In this document: positions 44,778-57,080 of the stretch, one piece after another
How the letters are laid out: each line of letters opens with the position of its first letter
Position numbering within the stretch: position 1 is the first letter of the stretch
NCBI GenBank assembly: GCA_900073065.1
Contig: FJOG01000029.1
Coordinates: 507,210-571,209 of the forward strand
From: Phialocephala subalpina
Taxonomy: Eukaryota; Ascomycota; Leotiomycetes; Helotiales; Mollisiaceae
Direction: 5' to 3'
DNA: 64,000 bases
Translations under genes and position numbers: made by a program
The notes under the pieces: generated by a model
Seen by the model: the letters and a program-made list of their open reading frames with translations, nothing else
The model's database searches: none
What the model was told of the DNA's origin: nothing

Positions 44778-45581
44778 TCAATTGATATGAGAGAAATACT
44801 GAGACCAAGTAGGAACCTCAAAAGCAGAATCAGGAAGATGAGCAAGGTTGATAAAACATTCAACAACCAAATACACCCCACAAAAAATGTACAGTAGACA
44901 GAAGCATATTCATACAGGTATCAAGTGATTAGCACAACAACAAGAATCGGAGCGTAGATACTTAATATATGCCAGCCTCAATTCCTTTCTCGTTTCAACA
45001 GGTAGGTAAAGAGAAAGCAGCGCTGCCCCAGAAAAAGTCAGCGTAATCGGCGAAATGCACCACAGCAATTTCTGTGTACATGGCGAGAAAGGCGCGAGGT
45101 AAGCCACGACATGCAAACCACCATAAACTGCACTTGCGAAACCAAAGCCAAGGACTTTGGACAACGAGAGGCTGTCAAAGACATCGTAGACATCCAGAGA
45201 GCTGGATTCGCCGAAGTGAAGGATTTCTCCAAAGTCTGGGACTTGCTCGATGACTGAACCTTGGAATTTTTTGAACCAGTCGGTTACATATTTGCCTACG
45301 CCTTCCGTCTCTTTGTCCCATTTGTATTCTTCGATGGCTTCGGATGCTAGTTTCCATCTTCGTACGCCTACTGCGTCGAGGTCGATGTAATTGCGGCTGC
45401 GTGCCTTTAGAGAGGTATATTTCGTCGTCATCATGTAGTCGGAGATGGGTTAAACCAGCTCCCCGCCATCCATAATTTCTTTTGTCAAAACACAAGCCGC
45501 ACAGGCTCTGCCCTACGTGAAGTCTGATTTCCGATTCTTTGGCCTTCTCAGTAAGATTCTTAGCTTCCTGGAATGGCCAGC
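44778..45581 (-). pseudogene. C-terminal part of a fungal multi-span membrane protein, broken
   Basis: Reading from an acceptor at 45582, the segment WPFQEAKNLTEKAKE ... NYGWRGAGLTHLRLHDDDEI continues, after a +1 A in the AAAGG run near 45415, as ARSRNYIDLDAVGVRRWKLA. Two hydrophobic helices follow (GFGFASAVYGGLHVVAYLAPF and LLWCISPITLTFSGAALLSL). The next exon, YLVVECFINLAHLPDSAFEV then WSQYFSHIN, is present at about 44860-44778, but its splice acceptor reads TGTAC instead of TGTAG, a one-base loss. I know this combination from many fungal hypothetical membrane proteins but not a name. The N-terminal half is missing. Confidence 0.6.
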
Positions 45582-47254
45582 CTGTATATCAATTGCGATG
45601 CAAGTACCGGAGTCAATGAGAAGTGACCAAGGCACTATCCTGCTTGTGTCCTTCGACGCCAAAAGGCTGCTGTATCGAAGTCTCTGTATCGGCTTTCCCC
45701 ATGCTTCACTTACGAGGACATGATAATGAATGCAACAATTGTTTCCAATTCGTTATTCACGAAAATTGGAGTTAGTTCCTCCACCGAGGAAGGCTTATCC
45801 TACTGCTATGACCAAAAGTATTCAGCTCTAGCAGACTGGTAGAAACTCCTTGACTCAGTCGGTAGATGCATTGAATGCAAAACCAGAGTCCTTAGAGGCA
45901 AACGAGAGCCTTTCCAACGTTGTTCTCTTTGATTTTATCTTCACTGTCATCTTTCGAAATTTTTGGGATACTGGTGGAGCTCAATTGTGCGAGGAGGGTT
46001 AGGCAAAGTGGCGTTGAGGCGTAATTACTGCGTGCGGCCATTTGGGAAGAAATTCTTTGGCACGTATCGTTGATCGAGTGCGAAACCAACCATGATGGCA
46101 AAGTTGCTGTGTGCGCCAGTCCACACATCCTTGCCAGCCTCCAGTGGCACTGCTGATGCTGGTTCACTCGGTTGGGTTGCTTGTGTGGGAGGTTCAGATG
46201 GGTTGAGTGCCTCTTGTGATCATGAGAACATAGCTTGTGGAGAGGTGCTGTCCTTATTTCTTCATCGGCGAGTTTGTCTCCTTCTACCCTGTGCCAACTC
46301 TCTTTTACTAGCAAGTTCTCGGATATCGATTGTCAACATTGAGTCTGCTTTGTGTTTTGCCTTTCCCCAGCTCCGGCTCCTCTGCTGGCCAACGAAGATG
46401 CAGGGTCAAAATTGTGAGACATGTGATCATTTCATTCAAGGCTGGGAACGCCGTGACGAGCCGTCGATCCTCGCCTGTAGCCTTCTTCTTCCCTCCCTCG
46501 GCGATATGAAAGTCCGAGCTACCATGGTTCATTCAGACTCTCTAGCACCACCTTGCTCCTCTGTAGTACATAAGTTGTGCTTGAATACGCACGCTCGCTC
46601 TATTTTTGGTTATTGGTCGTCTCCCACACCAACCCAGGGGTCGCCGATGTCACATTTGTTGTCAAACTTTGTCGCTTTGACCAATTGCCAGCTTCATACG
46701 CCGGTCGAGTGTATCCGTGCGTCCTTATCGCCTACAGTGCTAATCGCATCGTGATAGAGCAAGTACCCCTCATTGGACAAGCTTCTGAGGGGTAGATATA
46801 CAGAAAGTATGGATAAGGAAGGAGTGGATAGAGAAGGCTGCGAGGCTGTTAAAGGTTGGGACGGAGATGGTTCCGACAGGCGAAGCTGCTGATATTTGTC
46901 TCCACCATCATAACTAATAACCTAGTTCAGGCATCTGCATTGCTTCCAGAAACCGCTCGAGACGTTATCGGCTTCAGCTTCGGTGCGCCGTATCGCTCTA
47001 CGATCAAGGCCACATCATTGGCCGTTTTTCATCCTGTGCGCCTCACCTTCACAGGGAGTTCGTGTTGGGATATATTATCTTGGCATGGATCGGGAAGGTG
47101 GTCAAGAAAGCTTGACCAATGTCGTATTGAGGTCTCATGGTCGTGATTCGCTCATTAGGCGAGTGGCACCCCTCTTTGTTTTAAACATGCTCAATCCCCC
47201 ATCATAAAGTCTCGCTCTCGCTCACAAAAGCTTGGCAGACACTCCAAATCAATC
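45582..47254. other. Intergenic, no supported gene
   Basis: Frames such as plus 46092-46754 (220 codons) are Leu/Ser/Cys-rich without domains or splicing signals, and I regard them as chance. TATA-like or CAAT elements for the downstream transporter may lie near 47150-47230. Confidence 0.4.
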
Positions 47255-49717
47255 ATGGTTGGTGTTGTATCTAACGCCAATCTAGGTGGCGTTGCCGATG
47301 CTCGCCTTGGCGATGAGGCCGATGCTATTGGCACTACCGACGACCATCGTGCTGGGATTTCGCATGACATCCAGTCACCTGAGACGAAAAAACCACGGGT
47401 GAAATTCCACCCCCGGACACTCACGGCCACAACACTATCTACCTCGACAACAGTATTTCCTTCGAAAGCTATCACTACTGGGCAAATCGATCCCGCGCAT
47501 TTGAGAAGCACATCCGTACCGACAATGCAGGCTACGCCTATTGGGGCAATTTGATTTTCGGGAAAAAAATCAAAACTGAATCACCTACTGTTGATAATTC
47601 AGAACCCGTCCCTGGAAGCACTGCCTCGGACGAGAAGAAAAGCCCCTCGGATGAACAGACTAATGGCACCAATGGTGGATGGGCGCATGGCATAACGGAA
47701 TCCGAGTGGGAGCAAGCCCAGAGAGCTACTCGTACAGCGACTTGGGGTTCGCGAGCCTCTCAAGTACCAATATGTGGCTTCGCTAATAGTTCTGGTCAGG
47801 CTCAATCTTCTACCTCATCACGACGGATATTTTGGGTCCATTCAATGTGCCCTGGGCAATCGCTGTAGGCTTTCATCATGCTCCTGATCTCGCATAAATT
47901 TGAAGACTAATAGTATTGTAGCAAATGGGATACGGGCCTGGCTTTGTATGATTGACAACTCCTGCTCATCTTCGAGTTTTCAGCGCTGATCAATGACAGG
48001 CACTCTACACGAGTTTCGGCGTCCTTGCATACTAGTATGTACTTCAATCTCAACGAACTAAGCAATTGCCAACATATCAATAGTTCTGGTATGCAACTCT
48101 GGAAGATGTTTGTAGGCCTCGATTCGACCCGATATCCAATGCGCAGTAAGTCGTTACCTTGAAAAGAACGCTATGAGTAACTGGAACTGATTACTCCGCT
48201 TCCGTTCAGATTACGGCGATGTAGCATTTCGGATTTACGGCAACTGGGCCCGCGTTGGTGTCAACTTCCTTCAGAGTTTCCAATTCTTTCTCAACGTCGC
48301 TTTGATCATCACGAGCAGTGGCCAAGGTCTTGCACAGATGGCCGTCGGGGCGAGCGGCAATGGCTTCCTTTGCTGTGAGTGTCCAATATCTGGTTATTAA
48401 TCACAGTCAAGAGCTAATTCGAGTTCCAGTCGTTGTCGCAGAAGTTATTTTTATGCTCCTCGGCTTCCTTCTTGGACAGATCCGTACACTTCAGCGTCTT
48501 TCTTGGCTGTCCAACATGGCAGTATGGTTGAACATCATTGTCATAATCATGACGTAGGCTCTTATCTATCTATATATCTACTGGCGTGAAAAAGTTATTG
48601 ACTCAGATTTACAGCATGGTGGTGGTCCATCAATACCCTCCGAACTATGACGCTGCTCTCACTAGCTTCAATATACCCGAAGGTCCAATCATAACGACAG
48701 CCAATTGGCCTCCAGATACAACACTTTATGATCGTATCAATGGCTTGATGAATTGTGTCTTCGCTTACGGAGGCGCGACGCTATTTAACGAGCTCATGGC
48801 TGAGATGAGACGACCGTAAGTCAAGTGGCCCCGCTGGCGGTTGTCACCATCCAGGCTAACGGATTTGCAGCTACGACTTCTGGAAAGGATTCATCATCGC
48901 TGAAGTATTCATTTATGCTTGTTATCTGATCATGGGTATGGTGGTCTACAGCGCCCAAGGCCAATTTTCGTTCCCCGTTGCGTATCAAGGTGTGTGATGT
49001 TCTCCCAATATTTCCATCCTGCCAATCATTGACATGATTGTAGGTATTCCCAACTCAGCCTACCGTTTCCAGACTTTAGGGAACGCGGTATCATTCATCT
49101 CCGCACTCATAGCAGCGCTGCTCTATGGCAACATTGGTATCAAGGTCTTCTACTCTGCTATTTTGCAAGATGTATTCCGTCTTCCGCCACTGAATGAACG
49201 TTTTGGCAAGCTGCTTTGGATTGCTTTAGGTAAACACTTCCTTTCCCGTGAAATCAACAGCATGCAAGAAGATTTACTGTACAATGTTCGTCTCGTTCTC
49301 ACAGCTAACGAGCATCCACCCATAGTCCCGCTGTACTGGGGTGGCGCTTTCATCATCGCCGCAGCCGTCCCCCAAATCGCCAATCTCATCTCCTTCGTCG
49401 GTGCACTCTGCATCATGCAGTTCTCCTACACCTTCCCGCCTCTCCTGCTGGTAGGTTACAATTGCCAAAAGGATGCCATGCTGCCCGAAGAAGCCTTCGA
49501 TCCGAGAAGTGGTCAAGCAGTTCGCGTTGACGAAGGTTGGACAAGATGGATAAGAGGGTATAAAAAGAAGTGGGCGCTCAACACTTTTGATATCCTCTAC
49601 TTCCTTGCGGCGCTTGCGACTGCGGGGCTAGGTTTGTGGGCATCAATCACGGGGATGCATAAAAGCTTCTCCACTACTGCTATCACACCTTTTACTTGTA
49701 AGAATCCGGCAGGCTAG
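47255..49717 (+). CDS. Amino-acid transporter (Aa_trans/AAAP family), N-terminal frameshift
   Basis: Eleven exons can be joined: 47255-47746, 47800-47864, 47922-47945, 48000-48034, 48084-48145, 48210-48374, 48430-48553, 48615-48815, 48871-48989, 49044-49229 and 49326-49717. The membrane core begins SIFYLITTDILGPFNVPWAI and runs through typical Aa_trans helices (NFLQSFQFFLNVALIITSSG, FAYGGATLFNELMAEMRRP, PLYWGGAFIIAAAVPQ) to the end. The cytosolic N-terminus has one problem: the frame must gain one base in the A6 run near 47385 to read TGEIPPPDTHGHNTIYLDNS before FGKKIKTES. The last intron (49230-49325) is free of stops and in frame, so a naive ORF would include it. Substrate cannot be told from sequence. 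Confidence 0.82.
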
Positions 49718-49902
49718 ACCTGAAGATAATGGCGGAGGATTACTCTTGCGAAGACCATCTAATCAGGTAGATGCAAGAGTGGGGTCGTAGGGGCTCTGGG
49801 CTGTGTTGAAGCGATACCACCAGGTGACATTCTTTGCTGATGACTTATGGACATTGAATCTAATACGCTCTTTGAATCTCCCACACTTTGATATGAGTTA
49901 CT

Positions 49903-50831
49903 CTAGCTGCTTCTCGTCGTATTATGAACAAGTACCAACTTGTTATTGTCCAGCTTCACCTTAATTTTTTCAACTCGTTTTGTGGCAGTTTCTAAGTTCG
50001 AGATGTTGCCTACTGCCGTCTTCGCCTCTTCGGTCACGGCTAGTAAGGTAGCGAGTGGAGAACTCTTCATGACCAAGGTCCCCATCTTGCAGGTCCAAAC
50101 AATTGTGATCCAAAGGAATATGTACAACAGTAGTTGCTGAGACGCAAGAACTGCGAACCATCCCCATTTAATACGAACATAAGTTTCTTGACTCCAAGCA
50201 GTACCAGTCTGAAGGCTGCCACCGCTGTGGACGCTTGGCATCGTTTAGAAATGGAGTTCTGGATGCAGAGTACAACATGGCTAATAATTACTAGTTGGAT
50301 AGACTTGTGGCCGTGCTATTAAAAAATGATTCCAGGCTCGAAAACTGCTGATATGGATCCGTGATGTTATAATGCTCACCATATATGGCGAAGTAATATG
50401 AGTCGTTAAAGGAGAAATCCGAAACGTGCCATTGTCCGCACTCAAGTCCGCCATCTGATAGTTGAGTTCCTGAGTCAAAATGAAAGCAGAGTTTCTGTCT
50501 ATGGTGAAGTTACTGCTCGCATCCTTGCCTTCTGGGTCCCCGGGGGAGGTCATATAGGTGGCGACGTCGCTTTGGAACCCACTTAATTAACAATCTTCCC
50601 CCTCATTAAATTTACCGTATTGGAAGGGACATTTTGGAATTTCAAGGCCCGGATTGTCGTTGATAGGGAGTGGCTTGCTCCACGAGGATATGACGCGCCA
50701 AAGCTGTAAAATTTGAGTCGTGATCGTCAGAAAATGCTAAAGTATTGACTTATGGCATCTGAGCTTCCATGACCGTGTATGTCGCAGGTGTTGAAAGATA
50801 TATACCGTAGGGTAAAGAGGCGTTGTAGGAC
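49903..50831 (-). pseudogene. DUF3176-type membrane protein, 5'-truncated and decayed
   Basis: Order on the minus strand: SYNASLPYGIYLSTPATYTV (50831 downwards), SKPLPINDNPGLEIPKCPFQ, then the conserved block with NFTIDRNSAFILTQELNYQM, and at the end GTAWSQETYVRIKWGW, one membrane helix and WKSS-like KSSPLATLL. This is the typical DUF3176 C-terminal half. Lesions: a donor that reads ATAAGT instead of GTAAGT after EAQM (near 50752), and a frame change before the last exon (near 50230). The N-terminal half is missing; a poly-C12 run at 50831-50842 marks the upstream edge, only about 60 bp from the stop of the next gene. Confidence 0.62.
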
Positions 50832-50893
50832 CCCCCCCCCCCAACAACTTCAAAAGTCAGCAGCACAGCCCGCAATATTCGTTCATTGTTGAG

Positions 50894-52404
50894 TCAACCA
50901 CTATACGCGTTCTGTACCCTCACAACAATCTTCTTCCCTTTCTCACTTCCTTATTTAGCATTTCAATCCCCTTCAGCACACCTTCAAAGCCCACCTTCCC
51001 ATGACCAGCGACTGTATAGACCATCGCTTTAAGCTCTCCGCTGGCAAATAGCTTCTCTAACTTCGGAATGAATTTCACCACTTCGCCCCTTGGTCAGCAA
51101 GAGCGTCACCACTGCCGGAGTGATCGATTTTGCCAAGGTGGACTCTGTATGTGTCGATACCGTAAGCCAATGCCATATCGGTCCTTTAGGGCAATGTCAG
51201 TATAACCACGTTAAAAATAGAGAGGAACGAACCAATCATCTGTTGTAGCAAACAGCTTTTCCTCTTCTGTCTCTCTTTTCGAGACCTTGAGGAGTGTCTC
51301 AAACGCCGTTGACGAAGACTGTGCGCTGGGATCAAAGACTTGGAAGAAGTTTCCTCCCGTTATCTTTCCTATGGTGCCGACTTGCTCGTGCAGAGGTAAC
51401 CGATAATTAAGCGCTACATCTGCTCCCAGGTTTTGGACTAGCTGTGTATTCTGATATTAGAGTTCCGTTTTGCAAGGAAGGTCAATTTTTATGGAGTGGC
51501 GAGTAATTCATACCTCGTTGTTCGATGGCGAGCATGTTGCTACAACTTTGAGGGCGTTAAGTTTGGCGATCTGTTCCAGTCAGTCCAGAGTTTATCTGAA
51601 GGCTGCAGCAAGCTTTGAAAAAAAAGATATGATGACTGAGCCGAGGCAACATGACGAACCTGTATCGCAGCCTGACCAACTGCCGAAGCCCCTCCAAGAA
51701 TGACAATCCACGCTTCTTTAGCGGGTATTGAAGTCGCCGGAGATGGCAACTCCAAATGAAGACCTGTGACCACACCCAAAGAAGCTGTCTTAGACTTATC
51801 AGCAAAATCTCTTTTGGACTCTCACTGCCGACCAGGTACGATGAGGTCAAGAGTTTGGGAATAGACTTACCAAGAATGCAACACCCAGGGTAGCAGCTTG
51901 GTCATCCGATACATTGTCTGGCGTTCGAAACGCAGTTTCGGACTCCATCAAGAACTTCAAGAAGTCAGTATGTTCAGTTTCCCAAACTCATGAGGTGGGA
52001 GGAATGCACGTACAAACTCTTGAAATGCCATATAAGCACCGAAGCCAACTTTCACAACTCCAAAGACTCTGTCTCCTACGCCGAATCCACTGACATCCTC
52101 TCCAATCTCGGTAACGACTCCTGCGGCTTCGCAACCAAGCACTGTTGGCCATGATTCAACCAGGAGACCTTGTTGCATGAAGTTCTCCCTTCAATGCGCA
52201 TGTTAGCCGTGGGTCTCTAAAAGCACCTGTTTTTGAGGAAGCAGTAATGGCAGGGGAGGGGAAGGAGATTTCCAGTAAGTACATAGGATTTATGCCCACG
52301 ACCAGAGATCGGACAAAGATCTCATTTGGCCCAGGTCGAGGTCTTTCAAGATCGGATACGACTGTCAAAGGAGCCCCTGCCTCCGAGACTGAGACACCTT
52401 TCAT
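50894..52404 (-). pseudogene. Zinc-less MDR enoyl reductase/quinone oxidoreductase-like gene, frameshifted at the 3' end
   Basis: The start is ATG 52404 (MKGVSVSEAGAPLTVV). Splicing AT|GGAGAAC gives NPMENFMQQGLLVESW and then the GroES-like TVLGCEAAGVV block. Later exons hold FRTPDNVSDDQAATLGVAF, a Rossmann motif ILGGASAVGQAAIQIAK, VVATCSPSNNE and LVQNLGADVALNYR. This order matches trans-enoyl reductases (ToxD/LovC-like) that work with polyketide synthases or alone. In the last exon the frame breaks twice by one base, in the GGGGC run near 51090 and in the AAAGGG run near 50935; between and after these the expected FIPKLEKLFASGELKAMVYT and KIVVRVQNAYSG remain legible. Divergent from the regulator-like gene at 52708. 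Confidence 0.7.
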
Positions 52405-52707
52405 GATGAATGTTTCTGCCTTTGTTGATGGGAATGTTGCGTTTGAGAAAGAATAAATCGAAATGGAGTGACTGGCCGAGATCAGGTATTCTAAATGCTT
52501 GAAGGGAGACACAATTGATCTTATACTGGCTACCAACAGCCTTTTGAGAGCAAGCAAGCATGATTGACAGTTTGACAACACGCCTAGACCATAGCCGAAC
52601 GTCAGTCTGCATGGTGCTAATGTTTCTTGTCTTGGCATCTTATGAATCCGACAAGATATTGTTCCGTAGCAGGTATTCAATTTAAAGGAACACTCTTCTG
52701 CTCAAAT

Positions 52708-53520
52708 CATGACTGTCGAAGAGAGCCGTTCGGTAGGGGACATCCGACCTGACGCTGTTCCAAGAGCAACGAGTGATGCTAGTAAACGGCCTACCAACCT
52801 CAGAGAATGATTGTTGCTGACATACACAGATATCGTCAGCGATTTACCAGAAGAAGAGTACCATCCTCAGTCACCCCAGCTGGAAATCCATTCCTTGGCA
52901 AGCTCTAGGAGAGAAATCACATTATGATGTCCTGCTTGACATATTCTGTGACGTTGCAGGGCTCCTTGCTGAAGCTACTGAGTTCTTTCTGATTCAACAT
53001 GCGGATCAGTCAAACGCAAGCAGACTCAGATACAAAGTTATGAAGTCTGTACATGATATGGACTTTTGGTGGACAGAATGGGCGAGAAATAACTCTGAAG
53101 CTTGTGAGAAAGTTGATACAGACCAAAGGCAACATTCACAAGGGACGCTACTGGTCTACTTTACCCCACGGTCTTGCGGTACAGCAGCCTATGGACAGGT
53201 ACACGGCATGCACATATGATTGCATGAGAATACTCCTACTCTACATCCTTCAACGGCTACCACTTCCGTTGCAAGACTTATGGGTACGTAGTGAGGAGTC
53301 ATCCGGGGGTCTATTCAACGAGTCGCCACTGTTGGGCGTCTCGTCAGACATTCAAGGATTAGCACGTGAAGTTCTTTGGTCTTTCGACTATTGCTACGAG
53401 CAATCTGGTGGATTCATGGACACATTCTGCATTGTATGCATCTTCGACCAGGTTGGCCAGTCACTGGACTGGAATTCGAGAGAAATTGAATGGTTGCCAA
53501 GCGTGAAGCGCGAGAGTTAG
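52708..53520 (+). pseudogene. Fungal regulator-like C-terminal domain, broken
   Basis: Coding text resembling the C-terminal half of fungal Zn2Cys6-type regulators is present: HPSWKSIPWQALGEKSHYDV with LLDIFCDVAGLLAEATEFF, then CTYDCMRILLLYILQRLPLP and LGVSSDIQGLAREVLWSFDY. The pieces lie in different frames, switching near 52855 and near 53190, and no Zn2Cys6 cluster is found upstream; the apparent start ATG 52708 gives only about 25 residues before a donor. It shares a 300-bp divergent intergenic region with the reductase-like gene, so the two may once have formed a regulator-enzyme pair. Confidence 0.5.
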
Positions 53521-53668
53521 CGAGAGTTATATACATTGCTTCATCACCTCAGTAGTCTCATGATGGACATTTGATGCTCTATATACAGACTTGAAAAACG
53601 TGCTCATGGAATCACAAAACCCTTGCCTGACCCTGATTCGCGACTTACTACGTGTCCGTGAGTTGCCA

Positions 53669-54429
53669 CTACGGGCTCCCCAGATTCTTCGCCGCGAGCG
53701 AAGCAAAAGCCGCGTTTGCTCCCGTAGAGAAATCATGGCTCCAGTACGAATAGACATCATGGACAACCAAGCTCGACAAGTTGGATGACGGATTGCTAGG
53801 CTTGGTGCTCGCATACGCGAAAGCGAATCGGTTCGTACCCGTTGGGTTGAGAGTCGTGGGTGTACCTCCAGAGCTCGTGAAGGTGGTGCATCCAGTACAT
53901 TTGGCAGTGTACTGAAAATGAGTTCTGTTCACGTGCGTCCCAGTCTTGAACACAATGTACTTGGCCCCACTATAAGTTGGTGGTTGAGAATGCTCACTTG
54001 GGGTTTATCAGTTTGTGAGGCTCTCAAATTCTGGAGAAAGCTTACGTGGTATAACGAGAGGAGACGACGACGTTGTTACCGTTCGCCCATGATACACCGA
54101 GTGGATTGTACAGCATTTGACCGCCCCACGCAAGTGCCGTCCACCCCACATCAATGGGAGCGACAACTTGAAGAACAGCGTCATAAGGCGTGTTTGACGT
54201 GACTGGACTTGGTACTGCGATACGGAAAGTGATTGCTGAATTTAGATTGTAGGCCACACTGTACGAAGAGAATGTGAAGCCCGTTTCTGCGTCATGGAAG
54301 ACAGATGGACCGACGACTGGATCGCCGAACACTGCAGAATGTGTTAACAAATGGTGCAAAACTAGAATTAATTCATTTACCAACGCCCACCAGAGCAGCT
54401 GCCCACAAAGCACCGAAGATCCAACACAT
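53669..54429 (-). CDS. Secreted AA8-type iron-reductase (CDH cytochrome) domain protein
   Basis: Exons are 54429-54381, 54331-54046 and 53969-53669; the product is 211 residues. It has a short signal peptide (MCWIFGALWAAALVGVV), then a single cytochrome domain of cellobiose-dehydrogenase type: DAETGFTFSSY, GWTALAWGGQM (Met 89, predicted heme ligand), YIVFKTGTHVNRTHFQYTAKCTGC (one Cys pair, 136/139) and VVHDVYSYW (His 182, second predicted heme ligand). No dehydrogenase, carbohydrate-binding or membrane part follows. Stand-alone AA8 proteins are thought to act in extracellular electron transfer, for instance to lytic polysaccharide monooxygenases; that is family knowledge, not shown here. Confidence 0.87.
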
Positions 54430-55918
54430 CTCGAGAACGTCGCACTCCGGTCGGGCAGCAGGTAGGTTAAGGACGAAAGAAATCAATCAGCCACTCAAAA
54501 TCTAGAAAGGCGTATATTACTGATCCGTATCAGGAACTGGCGATCGAGCTGGTGTAGCGGACGTATGTGGCGGCACTGAGATATGAAGCAGAATGAATGC
54601 CAAGAAAACTGAAGTGCCTGTATTGTGTAGGCACTCGGCACTCCAGGAAGGCGGCAATCGATACTGAACGGCTTATTATCCAGTTCCTACTAGTATGAAA
54701 GGAAGGCAGGCACCAAATACATGGGCAAATGTGCACTATATAGTGAAAAGAATCTTCTCGTGCGGACGAAGGAACAATGCTTTGGGCGTCTTGATCTATT
54801 TCGAATAGGATATGCGTCCGTGGAGCGGAAGGACTTTTTCGAGAAGACGGGCGGGTGACCAAGAAAGATGACAGCTGTTTGGTACTTTGTACTTTGGTGC
54901 TCTATTTAACCGCATATGGTGAGGATGTTGCAATAGGAAGGTCAGTTATAGGCATTGATTGGGAAACAAACAACCGGCTATACCGACAAGCTCGCCTAAC
55001 CATGACCACGCTTGAACATATTAATCACGGCTTGGACAGACATCAGATTGTTATTGTGGGCGAAGGGGTGAACGCGTTCTATTGATCGCCACTTCCGACT
55101 TGTCACACGCTTGGCTGTATCCTTTGAAGGTCATGAGGAAGTTGAAACAACTTGGGCCAATGATATCGGCTGGTCAGAATAGCCTCAATTACGGACGCTT
55201 TTGCCTTTACTGTATCTTGCAACCCTACGATGAATCACCAGAAATTGCGTTGAGGAGGTGAAGGTGGAGTAAGGCACGCGGCACCATTTACGAGATCTTG
55301 GCTTTGGCTGCATTATCTCTTCTGTGTGGGACTCAGTTGTGGTGCTCGAGAACACCCCACCGAAGAGCATTTCGGATGCAGTAAACGTGATAAATAGCAA
55401 ATGAAGAAGATGTAGAATAAAAGTTCAGAGCTGCACCGGGCTGTTCTAGCTGCCGAGCCGAATCTGAAGTAGCGAAGCGAGATAAAGGGACACTCTACAC
55501 GATTGAATGTGAGACAGAACAGGGCGGAGATACAGAAACGAACACTAAATTGAAGGAAACTAGCTAGCTACATTGAAGGATGCACGAATTGACCAAAGGG
55601 GTCGAAAAGATAAGATCTAACCATCAAAGGTGCCAATTCGTAACGAGCGTCGAGAAAGGTGGGGAAGTATCCCCCGGGAAGCTCCACTTAGCGGCAGCTG
55701 TGAGAACCGACCGTGTGTCTAGAAAATACCCCTCACGTCAGTAGGACCAAGCGATCTACCTGCTTGAGTTGAGCAGTGTTCGACGGAGCTTGATGGGGTT
55801 GACAGCGATTATGACTGCCTACGGCGATTTATGCTCTCTTGGCGGGTGAACCAAGGGGCAGTGCTGCGAGCCCTAGAAACCAGGTCATCAGTAACTGTTC
55901 TCAAATCTTACGGATACT
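54430..55918. other. Intergenic, no supported gene
   Basis: This is the promoter side of the AA8 gene and the 3' flank of the DUF1996 gene. Short frames (minus 54530-54862, plus 54855-55085, minus 55185-55400) lack domains. Confidence 0.45.
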
Positions 55919-57080
55919 TTACTTACATCCGTCAACTGGCTCTGGAGCTTGTTGCTTTACGTTGCATGCGCCGTAGACATCTGGTGTTTGTGCGTGAAGT
56001 CCAGCTGCGGGGCAATCCTTGTTGAGATTGCAGTTTTTGTCCATGGCTTGTTGAAGCGAGTCTCCCTTCCAACCGAAGATGTAGTCGCCGTGGGCAGCAG
56101 CTCCTCTGAAAACCGTATCAGCAAACAATTTGAATAAGATTACTTTTCTGGATCCACTAACCCAGTATTCATGCTGTAGATCAACTGAGGGGTGCCATCA
56201 GTGGGCCACATGCTCTTGTCCGAAAAGGTTGAAACGTTCCACATCACTTCGTACATGATCTGAGGAAGCTTTACAGGGAACGCAGACGGGCATGCTCCAC
56301 CACCGCTGGCTCCTTGTCCTGAATAGGCAACGTGACTCTTGTGGTCTGGACTGTCGAGGTTCTTGCCATCCCAGCAGCTAAAAATCGAATAAGCGATGCA
56401 ATAGAGAAGGTAGAAGTATCTCTTACGTTGGAAAGATGATGGTCTGTCTGATCATTTTGCATTTCGCATCCAAAGGAATTTCCACGGTATCGCTACCGGT
56501 GCAAGGGGCCCCACCAACAAATGTGTTGTCGTTTGTTGACGTCCAGCAACGATGGCAAATGGATCCTGATTGTACCTTCTTGGGGTCTTGATTCGCAGCA
56601 CTCCCAGCAAGCATTCGGAAACCCTACGAAATGTTAAAACGGAGACTTGATTTCCGGATGAGTCCAACATACTTGCTTGAACGCCGTGACTTTGCCACTG
56701 GGGATATAGTAAACGTCGAGACCACCCTTATTCACGAGTTGACCTTGAGGTCCTCCGTTACCAGTTTGAGGTACCCGGATATAGGTTCCATTCTTATGCT
56801 TAAAGAACATAACAGCGGTCCAGTAATTCGATGTGTCCTCCTTGAAGGTACATGATGTGCAGGTAGACAGCGCTGCGATATCATGAGTGGTCGGGTCCAT
56901 GGTAATGTTGAAAGAGTTTCCTCCGACGATCTGATGAAGATGTGGGGTGTATCTCACACCTGGGTCCACAAGAGGGTCGACACGGTCGACGACCAGTTGA
57001 GAGCATGCGAAACGCAGCATGTTCTGAGCGGCAGCATTCTGCGCGAGGAGCGCGACAGCGGCAAGGGAGCTCCACTGCAT
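55919..57080 (-). CDS. Secreted DUF1996 protein
   Basis: The start is ATG 57080 (MQWSSLAAVALLAQNAAAQ, signal peptide of about 18 residues); the longer upstream Met is out of character. The mature N-terminus NMLRFACSQLVVDRVDPLV and the segment HLHQIVGGNSFN are the DUF1996 hallmark, followed by STCTSCTFKEDTSNYWTAVM, then IPLDAKCKMIRQTIIFPTCW, a block with GACPSAFPVKLPQIMYEV and HGDYIFGW. Four exons are inferred, with introns near 56670-56610, 56425-56380 and 56160-56110. The end is EPVDGCK followed by TAA, at a GTAAGTA that could also be a donor. The function of the family is unproven; members are secreted, often with WSC domains, which are absent here. Confidence 0.85.

Noticed and set aside
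46092..46754. 220-codon plus-strand ORF
   Set aside because: Leu/Cys/Ser-rich without domain or matching introns; nothing distinguishes it from a chance frame.
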